34,912 nucleotides of DNA from positions 1 to 34,912 of the forward strand of contig CBFIHR010000048.1 in assembly GCA_965662365.1 (NCBI GenBank). Reading direction: 5' to 3'. Every line of letters begins with the position of its first letter. Positions within the stretch are counted from its first letter, which is position 1. The position numbers were made by a program, and so were the translations under genes. This document shows positions 17,025 through 24,862 of the stretch, in pieces. The notes beneath the pieces are model-generated. The model was not told the DNA's origin. It worked only from the letters and a program-made list of their open reading frames with translations, and did no database searches. The DNA comes from CAWVWD01 sp965662365 (GTDB taxonomy: Bacteria; Bacteroidota; Bacteroidia; Chitinophagales; Saprospiraceae).

Positions 17025-18389
17025 ATGTATAAAGTTCACTTAATCGCAATCGGTGGTGCAGCGATGCATAATTTGGCGCTGGCGTTACAATATAAAGGGT
17101 ACAAAGTTACTGGTTCTGATGACGAGATTTACAATCCGTCGAGAGGCAGACTGGAAAAAGCTGGTTTGTTGCCTGACGAAATGGGGTGGCACACGGAACG
17201 AATTACAGCGGATTTGGATACCGTCATTGTCGGAATGCACGCTCGAAAAGATAATCCTGAGTTGAAAAAAGCGGTGGATTTAGGGCTAAATGTGGTATCG
17301 TATCCCGAATTTATCTATCAAGAATCCGTGAATAAAACGAGGGTTGTTGTTGGCGGAAGCCACGGGAAAACCTCGACAACAGCAATGATTTTACACGTTT
17401 TAAATTATTGGAATATTGATGCGGATTATTTGGTAGGGGCTCAACTTGATGGTTTTGAGAGAATGGTGCGTTTGTCGGATGCGCCGATTATCGTGATTGA
17501 AGGCGATGAATATCTGGCTTCGCCGCTCACGCCTGTTCCAAAATTTCATTTTTATAAACCACATTTGGCGATTTTGACTGGCATTGCCTGGGATCATATC
17601 AATGTTTTTCCGACGTTTGAAAATTACATTTCGCAGTTTGAAATATTTGTAAAATCCATTGAAGAAAATGGTACGTTGGCATATTTTAATGAGGATAAGT
17701 TATTGCAAAAAATAGCGGTAGAAAATGGAGAACATTTGCAGTTGAAACCATATTCTACCTTAAAACATACGATTAAGAATGGCGAGACTTTCGTCAATTA
17801 TCGAGGACACAACAACGCTTTAGAAATCTTCGGTGAACATAATTTACAAAACTTAAATGCAGCAAGAATTATTTGTAATCAATTGAAAATCAATAATAAA
17901 CGATTCTTTGAAGCAATTGAGAATTTTAGTGGTGCAGCGAAGCGTTTGCAACGAATTATAAAAAATGAGAACAATGTGGCGTTTTTAGATTTTGCTCACG
18001 CACCGAGCAAAGTCGAAGCGACAACAAATGCTGTAAAAGCACAATTTTCTGAGTATGAAGTTATTGCTTGCTTTGAATTGCATACGTTCAGTAGCTTGAA
18101 TGAGGATTTTTTGCATCAATATGAAAATGCGATGAATGCAGCGGATAAAGCTTTTGTTTATTTCAGTGAACACACGTTAGAAATGAAGCGTTTGCCGATG
18201 ATTACAAAAGCACAAGTTGCAAAAGCATTTAATCATCCGAATATGGAAGTTTTTACGGAAACGGAAGTCTTACAGGTAAAATTACGTAGTATGAATTGGG
18301 ATAAAAAAGTGTTGTTGATGATGAGTTCAGGGAATTTTCATGGGATTGATATTCAAGCATTTGCGAAAGAATTATTGAGGGAAAGCTAA
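17025..18389 (+). CDS. mpl: Mpl-type UDP-MurNAc:murein tripeptide ligase
   Basis: 454 residues, a Mur ligase family protein. It joins L-Ala-gamma-D-Glu-mesoDAP recovered from old peptidoglycan to UDP-MurNAc, returning it to wall synthesis in the cytoplasm. An N-terminal Rossmann part (VHLIAIGGAAMHNLALAL, TGSDDEI) is followed by the ATP loop GGSHGKTSTT at 110-119, the central Mur motifs EGDEYL and GIAWDHINVFPTFENY, and a C-terminal domain with DFAHAPSKVEAT and LMMSSGNFHGID. The GGSHGKT loop and HPxK-like DFAHAPSK fit Mpl-type proteins of Bacteroidota rather than MurC (about 460 residues and a similar fold, which is the main alternative). A palindrome follows the stop. Confidence 0.88.
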   Translation: MYKVHLIAIGGAAMHNLALALQYKGYKVTGSDDEIYNPSRGRLEKAGLLPDEMGWHTERITADLDTVIVGMHARKDNPELKKAVDLGLNVVSYPEFIYQESVNKTRVVVGGSHGKTSTTAMILHVLNYWNIDADYLVGAQLDGFERMVRLSDAPIIVIEGDEYLASPLTPVPKFHFYKPHLAILTGIAWDHINVFPTFENYISQFEIFVKSIEENGTLAYFNEDKLLQKIAVENGEHLQLKPYSTLKHTIKNGETFVNYRGHNNALEIFGEHNLQNLNAARIICNQLKINNKRFFEAIENFSGAAKRLQRIIKNENNVAFLDFAHAPSKVEATTNAVKAQFSEYEVIACFELHTFSSLNEDFLHQYENAMNAADKAFVYFSEHTLEMKRLPMITKAQVAKAFNHPNMEVFTETEVLQVKLRSMNWDKKVLLMMSSGNFHGIDIQAFAKELLRES

Positions 18390-18409
18390 GAAAAACTTGC
18401 TTTAAATAT

Positions 18410-18442
18410 AAACGGAAGGTATTTTCAAAATGCCTTCCGTTT
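18410..18442. terminator. 33-bp palindrome, convergent terminator
   Basis: Sixteen-base arms around a single central base (18426), complementary except for one G-T position, contain GGAAGGTATTTT on the left. They lie between the convergent stops of mpl (18389) and the rhodanese gene (18473). The arm sequence is nearly the same as that of the palindrome at 10219. Confidence 0.7.
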
Positions 18443-18472
18443 CCATATTTAGCTAAATATCAGGTGTGATGA

Positions 18473-18781
18473 TTATAGCATGCCTTGTACGGTCTGCCAG
18501 CTTCCGCCATTGTGTACGTCGATACCTTGAGCAGACAAGATAGAAGCCGCACTTCCACTTCTTGCACCTGAACGGCAACAAGTAACGACTGGCTTATTAT
18601 ATTTTTTGATTTTTTTGATATTTTGACTGATCGTGTTCAATGGAATATTGATAGCACCGTCAGCGTGTCCACCTGAAAATTCTGCTGGTGTACGTACATC
18701 AATAATAACTGCACCATTATCAAGTGCTGTTTTTGCAGCTTCATTTGTTCCGCCCATCATGGATTTTAAAAAATCGAACAT
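18473..18781 (-). CDS. Single-domain rhodanese-like sulfurtransferase
   Basis: 102 residues, one rhodanese domain. Marks are VIIDVRTPAEFSGGHADGA, then the active-site loop CRSGAR with catalytic Cys69 (preceded by another Cys), and a C-terminal NGGSWQTV. Such proteins carry sulfane sulfur as a persulfide in the cytoplasm and pass it to cyanide, thiols or protein acceptors; the acceptor here is unknown. There is no signal peptide. It stands alone, with the palindrome at 18410 at its 3' end. Confidence 0.88.
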   Translation of the reverse strand: MFDFLKSMMGGTNEAAKTALDNGAVIIDVRTPAEFSGGHADGAINIPLNTISQNIKKIKKYNKPVVTCCRSGARSGSAASILSAQGIDVHNGGSWQTVQGML

Positions 18782-18975
18782 ATCTTTTATTTTTAGTTTA
18801 TTTAAAAATTTTTACTCTGAATAATTAGAGTTGATTGATTTCATTTATCAATCATTTACAATGCAAAATAACAGCTATTCTTTTAATGACTTAGTGACTT
18901 ACATTACAATTATGATGGAGCGAAGTGATACCTTGTTAACAATGATATTTACCATCTAAAGTCCTACCAAACGCT

Positions 18976-19001
18976 GTCATTCTGCCTCGCGAAGGAATGA
19001 C
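18976..19001 (-). terminator. Hairpin after the DUF1684 gene
   Basis: GTCATTC (18976-18982) and GAATGAC (18995-19001) form a 7-bp stem with a GC-rich interior containing TCGCGA, 17 bp past the stop at 19018. The stem is moderate and lacks a clear T run, so it may be a repeat remnant rather than a strong terminator. Confidence 0.4.
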
Positions 19002-19017
19002 GGAAAATTACAGTATT

Positions 19018-19653
19018 TTACTTTACAAAATCCTGTTCGCCTGCTTCGATGTACATTTTTAGATGATTTTCATCTGGTGGAATCGGGCAGCTCCAACCTT
19101 CTGCTTGATAGGCACAATACGGATTATAACATTTATTAAAATCAATAATAAGCGTTTGATTATCGCCTTCGCCTTTGATGTCGCCTGTTTTTAGGTCGAT
19201 GTATCGGCCGCCGCCGTAAGTCAGATCGCCATTTGTATAATCCTTAAATGGTAGGAACAAATAATCTCGATATTGAGGCATTCTGCGTAATTGAGGACTG
19301 TAATAAATGGACAAGGTGCAGCTTGTATCTCGAATTACAAAAGTTGCTTTCCCGTACTCGACGTAGGATTTTTTCTTTCCGCTGGATGTAGAAACTTCAA
19401 ATGGTTTTCCGTTTTCGGTTTTGGTAAACTTGGCAGTGACTTTGAATTTTTCGTTTGCAGGGTAAAATCGAAGATAATTTAATTCATCTTTTGTAAGAGG
19501 TGATTGTTCGGCTTGTAGGAACTTAGCTTTGTAATTTTCTCGATACTTTTCCAGCGATTGTCCATAATCTACATCAGATTGCGTTACTTTTGTTGCGGTA
19601 CAACTGATTATGAATAAAGGAATTAGGAGGAATAATTGAAAAGATTTCATCAT
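19018..19653 (-). CDS. DUF1684 lipoprotein
   Basis: About 211 residues from the ATG at 19653; a longer frame to 19698 would need TTG. The N-terminus MMKSFQLFLLIPLFIISC is a lipoprotein signal. The body matches DUF1684: FYPANEKFKVTAKF, VEYGKATFVIRD, LFLPFKDYTNGDLTYGGGRY and YNPYCAYQ, ending with the Cys-Pro element SCPIPPDENHL. The family is widespread and its function unknown; a conserved Tyr/Cys/Pro-rich end suggests a binding site. It is a single gene with a hairpin downstream. Confidence 0.88.
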   Translation of the reverse strand: MMKSFQLFLLIPLFIISCTATKVTQSDVDYGQSLEKYRENYKAKFLQAEQSPLTKDELNYLRFYPANEKFKVTAKFTKTENGKPFEVSTSSGKKKSYVEYGKATFVIRDTSCTLSIYYSPQLRRMPQYRDYLFLPFKDYTNGDLTYGGGRYIDLKTGDIKGEGDNQTLIIDFNKCYNPYCAYQAEGWSCPIPPDENHLKMYIEAGEQDFVK

Positions 19654-19947
19654 GCTGATTGTTTTATTGAATGACGTATGTATAAAATTTTCGGTCAATT
19701 TGTCAGAAATACATAGTATTGCTTGATATTTGACGAAGTATTTTACAAATTTACAATTAAAACAATGGAAATTTATTATTCGTTAGGGTCACTTTTTCGA
19801 CTTTCAGCGATCAAAATTTCGATTTTATTACAAAAAATATAACAATTCAAATTATTAATTGAGTGTTTACTACTCTAGGAATCAATAGACTGATTGCGTT
19901 ATTAATAACTTCAATTGTTACGTATTCAAAGTTAGAAAAACAAACAA

Positions 19948-21048
19948 ATGGACGTTGTTCTGTTACTTGTATCCGCAGTTTTTGCAATTGGATTTTCTTT
20001 TTTATGTTCTATTTTAGAAGCAGTATTATTAAGTATTACACCTTCGTATGTCGAAAGACAAACTACTGAAAATCCGCCACTTGGAGAAAAGTTAAAGGAA
20101 TATAGAGAAGATATTGACAGACCATTAGCGGGAGTTTTAACGCTAAATACTTTAGCACATACTGTTGGTGCAATGTTAGTTGGTATTTACGGTGCGAAAG
20201 TATTTGGTGATGGTGGTTTAGAGAGTGCAATCGTAGGATTCGTAATGACTTTGCTCATCTTGATTTTTTCAGAAATTATCCCTAAAACCATTGGGGCAAA
20301 CAATTGGGAAAGCCTCGCTTCTTTTACAGTTCGTTCTCTAAGAATAATACTTTTTTGGTTGTATCCTTTAGTTTGGTTATCACAGTTAATAACAAAACGA
20401 TTGAAAAAGAATAAAGACGCCAGTGTATTCAGCCGTGCAGACTTCAACGCAATGGTCGAAATCGGTTCGAAAGAAGGGGTTTTTGAGGAAAGTGAGTTCA
20501 AGATTATTTCTAACTTGATGCGATTTGAAAAAGTCTTAGTCCGTGATATTATGACCCCTCGAATGGTCGTCAAAGCAGCACCGCAGGATATGACAATCGA
20601 AGAGTTTTTTGAGAAAAATGAACAATTACGTTTTTCACGTATTCCGATTTATGAAGAAAGAATAGACAATGTCAATGGTTTTTTCTTAAAAGATCAGTTT
20701 CTGACCAAAATTATTAACAAAGAAGGTCACTTACCGATTAAAGAAATCCGTCGGGATATTTTGATTGTCCATGAAAATATGGCGATTCCGAAAGCATTCC
20801 AAAAACTAATGACTGAACGGGAACATATCGCTTTGGTCGTCGATGAGTTTGGTGGAATGGAAGGCATTATCACGATGGAAGATATTATTGAGACTTTACT
20901 CGGAACAGAAATCGTCGATGAATACGATGGCGTAGAAGATATGCAGGCTTTAGCTCGTAAAAATTGGGAAATGCGTGCTAAAAAATTAGGTATCTTAACT
21001 ATTGATGAATATAGCGAACAAGTTGAAGAAGCGGAAGAGAGTAAGTAG
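19948..21048 (+). CDS. CNNM/CBS domain membrane transporter-like protein
   Basis: 366 residues. An N-terminal CNNM domain (about 1-175) has three or four membrane helices (VVLLLVSAVFAIGFSFLCSI, the Thr/Leu-rich second and third, and the GLESAIVGFVMTLLILIF segment). Two CBS repeats follow (about 195-310) with IMTPRMVVKA, RFSRIPIYEER and VDEFGGMEGIITMEDI. Relatives (CorB/CorC, CNNM) transport or sense Mg2+ and bind ATP-Mg. The C-terminal CorC_HlyC domain present in many relatives is missing: only about 50 residues, acidic at the end, follow the CBS pair. The coding end overlaps a 7-bp periodic repeat. Confidence 0.85.
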   Translation: MDVVLLLVSAVFAIGFSFLCSILEAVLLSITPSYVERQTTENPPLGEKLKEYREDIDRPLAGVLTLNTLAHTVGAMLVGIYGAKVFGDGGLESAIVGFVMTLLILIFSEIIPKTIGANNWESLASFTVRSLRIILFWLYPLVWLSQLITKRLKKNKDASVFSRADFNAMVEIGSKEGVFEESEFKIISNLMRFEKVLVRDIMTPRMVVKAAPQDMTIEEFFEKNEQLRFSRIPIYEERIDNVNGFFLKDQFLTKIINKEGHLPIKEIRRDILIVHENMAIPKAFQKLMTEREHIALVVDEFGGMEGIITMEDIIETLLGTEIVDEYDGVEDMQALARKNWEMRAKKLGILTIDEYSEQVEEAEESK

Positions 21049-21094
21049 GTAGGGTAGTAGGTAGTAAGTAAACTTGATTTCACTTACTACCTAC
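21041..21094. repeat. 7-bp periodic element with a 13-bp stem after the CNNM gene
   Basis: A GTA/GGTAGTA-rich run (21041-21071) overlaps the last codons and the stop of the CNNM gene. Its end (21057-21069) pairs exactly with 21082-21094 over 13 bp, with a 12-nt loop. The unit GGTAGTA repeats with a 7-bp period in the right half of the run. It may act as terminator for the CNNM gene. Confidence 0.65.
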
Positions 21095-21213
21095 GAATAT
21101 ATTGAATTATGTTGTTTCTATAAATCCATAAAGTTTTAAAACCTTATAATTTCATAATCAGTTAGTTATCTTATGTTGTGATTCGAAATAAATTGGTAAA
21201 TATCTATAATTTA

Positions 21214-21708
21214 TCATCTACTCTTTCCCGTATCTTCTATATAAAAGCTAATACTTTGAATATTAGATAATTGTTCATCTCTCGTAAATTGCTCAATCGT
21301 AAAAGTATATTTTCCAGCTTGATTGAAAATTGCTTCTCTTTGAATATCGATTTCTACAGTACAAGTATTCCCCGAACAGTCGCTGTACCATTTCCCGGTT
21401 TTATCCGCAATATCGATATTGACTTGTTTGCTATATCGTTTTCCGTCAGGAAAAGTCGTGTAAATCATCAAATAGATATTTTGATACGTATAATCCTTAT
21501 TATGCTTTAGAGTCATGCCTATATTATAACGGGTTGTCGTATCCGATATATTTACGTTGTATTCCAATGTATCCGCTTGAACCCAAGTTGATTCATCAAA
21601 CGTCGTCGTTCCTTCAAGAATGTAAGATTTATTATTTCCGCAACTGCTTAATATTACTACAAATAAAAGGGCAAAACTTACAACTGTAACTGATGATTTA
21701 ATGTTCAT
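21214..21708 (-). CDS. gldH: Gliding motility lipoprotein GldH
   Basis: 164 residues. A signal peptide with lipobox LSSC (Cys23) marks it as a lipoprotein. The mature part resembles GldH: a Trp in FDESTWVQADTLEY, TRYNIGMTLKHNKDYTYQNI, FPDGKRYSKQ, DKTGKWYSD, and an end with FNQAGKYTFTIEQFTRDEQL. GldH is a required part of the gliding machinery in Flavobacterium johnsoniae and is linked to T9SS function. The other gld genes are not in this window, so it is scattered as in other Bacteroidota. It faces a periodic repeat across a 120-bp convergent gap with the CNNM gene. Confidence 0.85.
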   Translation of the reverse strand: MNIKSSVTVVSFALLFVVILSSCGNNKSYILEGTTTFDESTWVQADTLEYNVNISDTTTRYNIGMTLKHNKDYTYQNIYLMIYTTFPDGKRYSKQVNIDIADKTGKWYSDCSGNTCTVEIDIQREAIFNQAGKYTFTIEQFTRDEQLSNIQSISFYIEDTGKSR

Positions 21709-22096
21709 AAATTTGATTTACGTTTTTTGATGTTTATAAAAGTAGAAAACGTTATTAAATTAATAATTCGTATTTCACATTTTTTTTATGTTAATAGTAG
21801 CAATTTTAGTGAAAGTTTTTAATTTAGCAAACTGAAATGAAAAATGTTCATTAATAAAGTTACGTGTTTGGGTATTGAGGTAATTTTTAAGTTGCAAATT
21901 AGCAATAGAACATTCAGAGGAATGTTTTAAATTATCCATTATTTAGATGGTAAAAGCGTACAAGAGTCTTTAGCTTTCCCAAGTTTTGGGAGAGGCTTCA
22001 TTGATTTTTATACGATTTACTACTCTAAGTCAATATGGTAACACGATAACACAATTTTTTTAAAATCATTCTATTACAATTTTAAACTTTACATTG
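21709..22096. other. Gene-free 388-bp region, divergent
   Basis: This AT-rich stretch lies between gldH (minus) and the 81-aa gene (plus) and must hold both promoters. It contains one compact hairpin: 21974-21982 (CTTTCCCAA) pairs with 21986-21994 over 9 bp with a 3-nt loop, about 100 bp before the 81-aa gene. Short frames inside end within a few codons. A small RNA or leader structure is possible. Confidence 0.3.
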
Positions 22097-22342
22097 ATGG
22101 AGTTGGATAACAATACCATATTTTCGCAGGAAGAAGTAGAAGCATTTGTGGCAAATCAATTCGGTTACAAAGGATTTACGATTACACAAATTTCTAACAG
22201 ACATTACAAAAACCGAGTATTGCCGAAGGGTAAACAGTTAATTGACGTACAAATCGGTTATGTGCAACCTCCTAAAAAAGCAGGCGGCACGTCGAAGATT
22301 AGAAATATTCAAAATTTGACCTTGGTGTTGGATATTCACTAA
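22097..22342 (+). CDS. Small soluble protein (81 aa), unknown function
   Basis: 81 residues from the ATG at 22097 (a TTG one codon earlier is a less likely start). It is polar, without signal peptide or membrane segment. An N-terminal helix (SQEEVEAFVANQFGYKG) is followed by a basic middle (NRHYKNRVLPKGK) and a Lys/Gly-rich loop (PPKKAGGTSK), with a hydrophobic end (LTLVLDIH). The basic stretch could bind nucleic acid, but this is inference. A strong terminator follows at 22357, which supports it being a real transcript. I do not know a family. Confidence 0.6.
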   Translation: MELDNNTIFSQEEVEAFVANQFGYKGFTITQISNRHYKNRVLPKGKQLIDVQIGYVQPPKKAGGTSKIRNIQNLTLVLDIH

Positions 22343-22356
22343 AGTTTTCAGTATAT

Positions 22357-22390
22357 AAAAAAGCGTCCCGAATGTTCGGGACGCTTTTTT
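22357..22390. terminator. Strong bidirectional intrinsic terminator
   Basis: Sixteen-base perfect arms (AAAAAAGCGTCCCGAA and complement) with a 2-nt loop, A run before and T run after on both strands, lie between the stops of the 81-aa gene (22342) and the ferritin gene (22432). Confidence 0.9.
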
Positions 22391-22431
22391 TGTGGGACTT
22401 TTGCCCATTATAGAATAAAGTAAAAACTCAA

Positions 22432-22956
22432 TTACTCCTCCTCAGCCGCTTCTGCCTTTAATTCAGCCGCATTAATTTTATCAATCTCCTTGTCAATATA
22501 ATACAGACTTAGCGGGCCGGAGCCAATCAGCTTAATCGTATCCAAGATGCTACGCATCAAAGCTTCTTCTTCTTGTTGTTCGCCAACGTACCATTGTAAA
22601 AATAATTGTGTGGTGTGATCGTTTTCGGCTTGGCAAAGTGTCACGATATTATTAATAGAAGCCGAAACTTTTTGCTCGTGTGCATAAACCATTTTGAACA
22701 TATCTTGTACCGAGTCAAACTCGTGCGGCACTTGAGCAACTGATGGCGTTAATGCAAAACCATCTCTATCGCTGATATAATCAAATAATTTGAGCATGTG
22801 TTCTCTTTCCTCATCTGACTGACGACGCATAAAAGCCGAACAACCTGCTAAGGCTTCTTTGTCGCACCATGACGCCATTGATAAATATAAAAACGAAGCA
22901 TAACCTTCTAACTCGATCTGCTTATTTAAAGCGTTTAAAACCTTTTCTGAAAGCAT
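22432..22956 (-). CDS. ftnA: Ferritin (FtnA type), non-haem iron storage
   Basis: 174 residues. The ferroxidase residues fall at the same positions as in E. coli FtnA: Glu17, Glu50, His53, Glu94 and Gln127, with Tyr24; the third iron site residues Glu49, Glu126, Glu129 and Glu130 are also present. So the protein should form a 24-mer cage that oxidises Fe(II) and stores Fe(III) in the cytoplasm. An acidic, Ala/Glu-rich C-terminus (ELKAEAAEEE) extends the helix bundle. The gene lies 88 bp downstream of the VIT-family gene on the same strand, with a long inverted repeat between, and ends at a strong terminator. Confidence 0.93.
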   Translation of the reverse strand: MLSEKVLNALNKQIELEGYASFLYLSMASWCDKEALAGCSAFMRRQSDEEREHMLKLFDYISDRDGFALTPSVAQVPHEFDSVQDMFKMVYAHEQKVSASINNIVTLCQAENDHTTQLFLQWYVGEQQEEEALMRSILDTIKLIGSGPLSLYYIDKEIDKINAAELKAEAAEEE

Positions 22957-22968
22957 TGTTATTTGTTT

Positions 22969-23043
22969 GTTGAAATGTTTAATTATTTAAATGTTCGATT
23001 GTTAATTTAATATTGGAACAACTAAACGTTTAAACAATTTAAC
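22969..23043. repeat. 37-bp-arm inverted repeat with 8-bp internal period
   Basis: 22969-23005 pairs with 23007-23043 around one central base, about 26 of 37 positions matching. The right arm contains three octads from 23019 to 23042 (for example CAACTAAA and CGTTTAAA). It occupies nearly the whole gap between the VIT-family stop and the ferritin start. Confidence 0.6.
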
Positions 23044-23044
23044 A

Positions 23045-23785
23045 CTAATGTATTAATTGTTCTAAAATATCTCCTACAAAGTAAGAAACCGCTGCTGCCA
23101 AAGCACCTAATAATAACGTTTCTAATATGCCTTTGGTTTTGCTGGTCTGTGTCACATAAGATTTTAACCAACCGATGCCCACAAAAGCAAGCATTGTGAG
23201 TGTTGAAGCGATCCAAAATAGGTTGGCTAAAGGTTGAATAGCATAGTCCCAAACATAAGCAATCAATGGGATGATACCAACTAAAATGAAGGATATATAA
23301 GTCGTTGTACCAGTCGCAAGTGGTGATTTTATATCCGGAATCATTTCGAGTTCTTCTTTCATCATTACATTGACCCAGCGGTCTTTATCGCTACAAATTA
23401 CCTCCACGACTTGCTCCAAAAGTTCTCCTTCAAAACCTTTATCTTGATAAATTTCTCGGATTTCTTGCCGCTCTAATTCAGGTAAATTATCGACTTCCCA
23501 GTATTCTGTTTGTTTATGTTTTTCATAAATTGCTCGTTCGGATTTGGCAGATAAATAGCTACCTACAGACATCGCAAATCCATCTGCCAGAAGATTAGCA
23601 AAGCCTAATATAATGACAATAGAAGAATCTAAATTTGCACCAGTCGAACCTGCGACTACGGCAAAAGTCGTTACACTACCATCAATACCGCCGTAAACAA
23701 ACTCTCCCAAATAGTGTTGCAATTTGTCCGAAAAATTGGAATCGCCAAGTTGAGATGCGTGTAAGTTTTTTTCGTTGTGTTCCAT
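23045..23785 (-). CDS. VIT1/CCC1 family membrane transporter
   Basis: 246 residues. The N-terminal part has the family signature GGIDGSVTTFAVVAG, then ANLLADGFAMSVGSYLSAKSE. A Glu-rich cytoplasmic helical part follows (about 90-150: ELERQEIREIYQDKG, MMKEELEMIPDI) where CCC1/VIT1 proteins bind metal, and three further helices lie at about 155-245. Relatives move Fe(II) or Mn(II) out of the cytoplasm into vacuoles or, in bacteria, probably across the inner membrane. The location directly before a ferritin gene supports a role in iron handling. Three 10-bp direct repeats lie just upstream of the start. Confidence 0.87.
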   Translation of the reverse strand: MEHNEKNLHASQLGDSNFSDKLQHYLGEFVYGGIDGSVTTFAVVAGSTGANLDSSIVIILGFANLLADGFAMSVGSYLSAKSERAIYEKHKQTEYWEVDNLPELERQEIREIYQDKGFEGELLEQVVEVICSDKDRWVNVMMKEELEMIPDIKSPLATGTTTYISFILVGIIPLIAYVWDYAIQPLANLFWIASTLTMLAFVGIGWLKSYVTQTSKTKGILETLLLGALAAAVSYFVGDILEQLIH

Positions 23786-23800
23786 TTTATGAAGTTTTTA

Positions 23801-23830
23801 AAACGAATTGAAACGAATTAAAACGAAGCT
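23801..23830. promoter_or_regulatory. Three 10-bp direct repeats before the VIT gene
   Basis: Three tandem 10-bp units starting AAACGAA (two of them AAACGAATTG and AAACGAATTA) run from 23801 to 23830, 16-45 bp upstream of the VIT-family ATG. A 10-bp spacing puts each on the same helix face, as for cooperative regulator binding. It may instead be another short-period repeat like those elsewhere in the window. Confidence 0.4.
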
Positions 23831-24064
23831 ATTTTTTATGATGTAAAAAAAAATGAATATAGCCAAACTATAGGAGCATTTTATTTAGATGCAGAACGTA
23901 AAAAAAGCAAGTTTTAATAGTTCGTTAATTATGTTCAAGTATTTATATCACAAATATCACATAGTTTTAAGTATTAATAAATATTAAGGTAAAATTTTAT
24001 ACTATTTTTTGAAAATTTGAAATAAAAGTAGATATTGGTTGCATATTTTATAATAAAATCAGCT

Positions 24065-24544
24065 ATGAGTAAAATTACAGATATTGATAAATTAGATAGG
24101 CAAATTCTCTCTGTTTTGATGGAAGATGCCAAAACACCTTATACGGATATAGCTAAAAAACTGTATGTATCTGGTGGGACGATTCATGTTCGTATGAAAA
24201 AATTGGAACAGATGGGAATCGTAAAAAGTGCCAGTTTAGATGTGGACTACACAAAATTAGGTTACGATATTTGTGCCTTTTTGGGGATTTATTTGGATAA
24301 AAGTTCGCTTTATACCAATGTTTCTGTTGATTTGAAGAAAATCCCTGAAGTTGTGAGTGCTCATTACACCACTGGTTTGTATAATATCTTTGCCAAGATT
24401 ATTTGTCAAGACACGGATCATTTAAGAAGAGTTTTGAACAAAATCCAACGTATCGAAGGTATTCAGCGTACTGAAACGTTTATATCGCTGGAGAGTAGCA
24501 TCGAAAGACCGATTCAGTTACTCGAGGAAGAAGAGAAAATCTAA
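24065..24544 (+). CDS. Lrp/AsnC family transcriptional regulator
   Basis: 159 residues from the ATG at 24065; the upstream TTG would add ten residues. An N-terminal winged helix-turn-helix (about 5-55: LDRQILSVLMEDAKTPYTDI, VSGGTIHVRMKKLEQMGI) is followed by the RAM ligand-binding domain (about 65-150) with the beta-strand patterns AFLGIYLD, VVSAHYTTGLYNIFAKI and GIQRTETFISL. Such proteins form octamers or dimers, sense amino acids and regulate transport or metabolism. It stands alone, divergent from the VIT-family gene across about 280 bp, so it could regulate that gene, itself, or neither (inference). Confidence 0.9.
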   Translation: MSKITDIDKLDRQILSVLMEDAKTPYTDIAKKLYVSGGTIHVRMKKLEQMGIVKSASLDVDYTKLGYDICAFLGIYLDKSSLYTNVSVDLKKIPEVVSAHYTTGLYNIFAKIICQDTDHLRRVLNKIQRIEGIQRTETFISLESSIERPIQLLEEEEKI

Positions 24545-24862
24545 AGACGGTGAGTACGTTTTTTTGAAAGAGTAAATTGGTTGAAACGATTTTGAATATC
24601 GAAAAGCAGGTAAGTTATTGATAATTAGTTTATTAAAACTTATACGTCGCCCCAGATTTTGAAACAACTTCATCTGATTTACTCTTTTTATCATTGGTGA
24701 GATCTCAAAAGCAGCGTAATTTTTTAAATGCAAGTTTTTTAGAAAATGAGAGGGATTAGATAATAATGGCTTTATTAAACGATATTTGGTCATTAAAAAA
24801 CTTCCCTTTCCGTTGTTCGAATTGAGCATTTCGGAAAGGGAAGCGTTTTCACTTCAAATCAA
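24545..24862. other. Gene-free 318-bp region
   Basis: Between the Lrp-type stop and the stop of the 262-aa lipoprotein gene. It holds the terminator hairpin at 24802 and an 11-bp inverted pair (AAAGAGTAAAT at 24567-24577 and its complement at 24677-24687) about 100 bp apart. A 103-codon minus frame here looks spurious. Confidence 0.3.
24802..24844 (-). terminator. Terminator of the 262-aa lipoprotein gene
   Basis: CTTCCCTTTCCG (24802-24813) and its exact complement (24833-24844) form a 12-bp stem with a 19-nt loop. Read on the minus strand it is followed by a T run. It lies 19 bp past the stop at 24863. Confidence 0.75.

Noticed and set aside
18885..18900. Two 8-bp units (AATGACTT, AGTGACTT) near 18890
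   Set aside because: Only two units and no inverted partner; too little to add to the periodic class.
20187..20573. Minus frame inside the CNNM gene
   Set aside because: Shadow of the plus-strand gene, which has clear CNNM and CBS motifs.
24518..24829. 103-codon minus frame between the Lrp-type gene and the lipoprotein gene
   Set aside because: Overlaps the Lrp-type gene and the terminator stem, no recognisable domain and biased composition; treated as chance.
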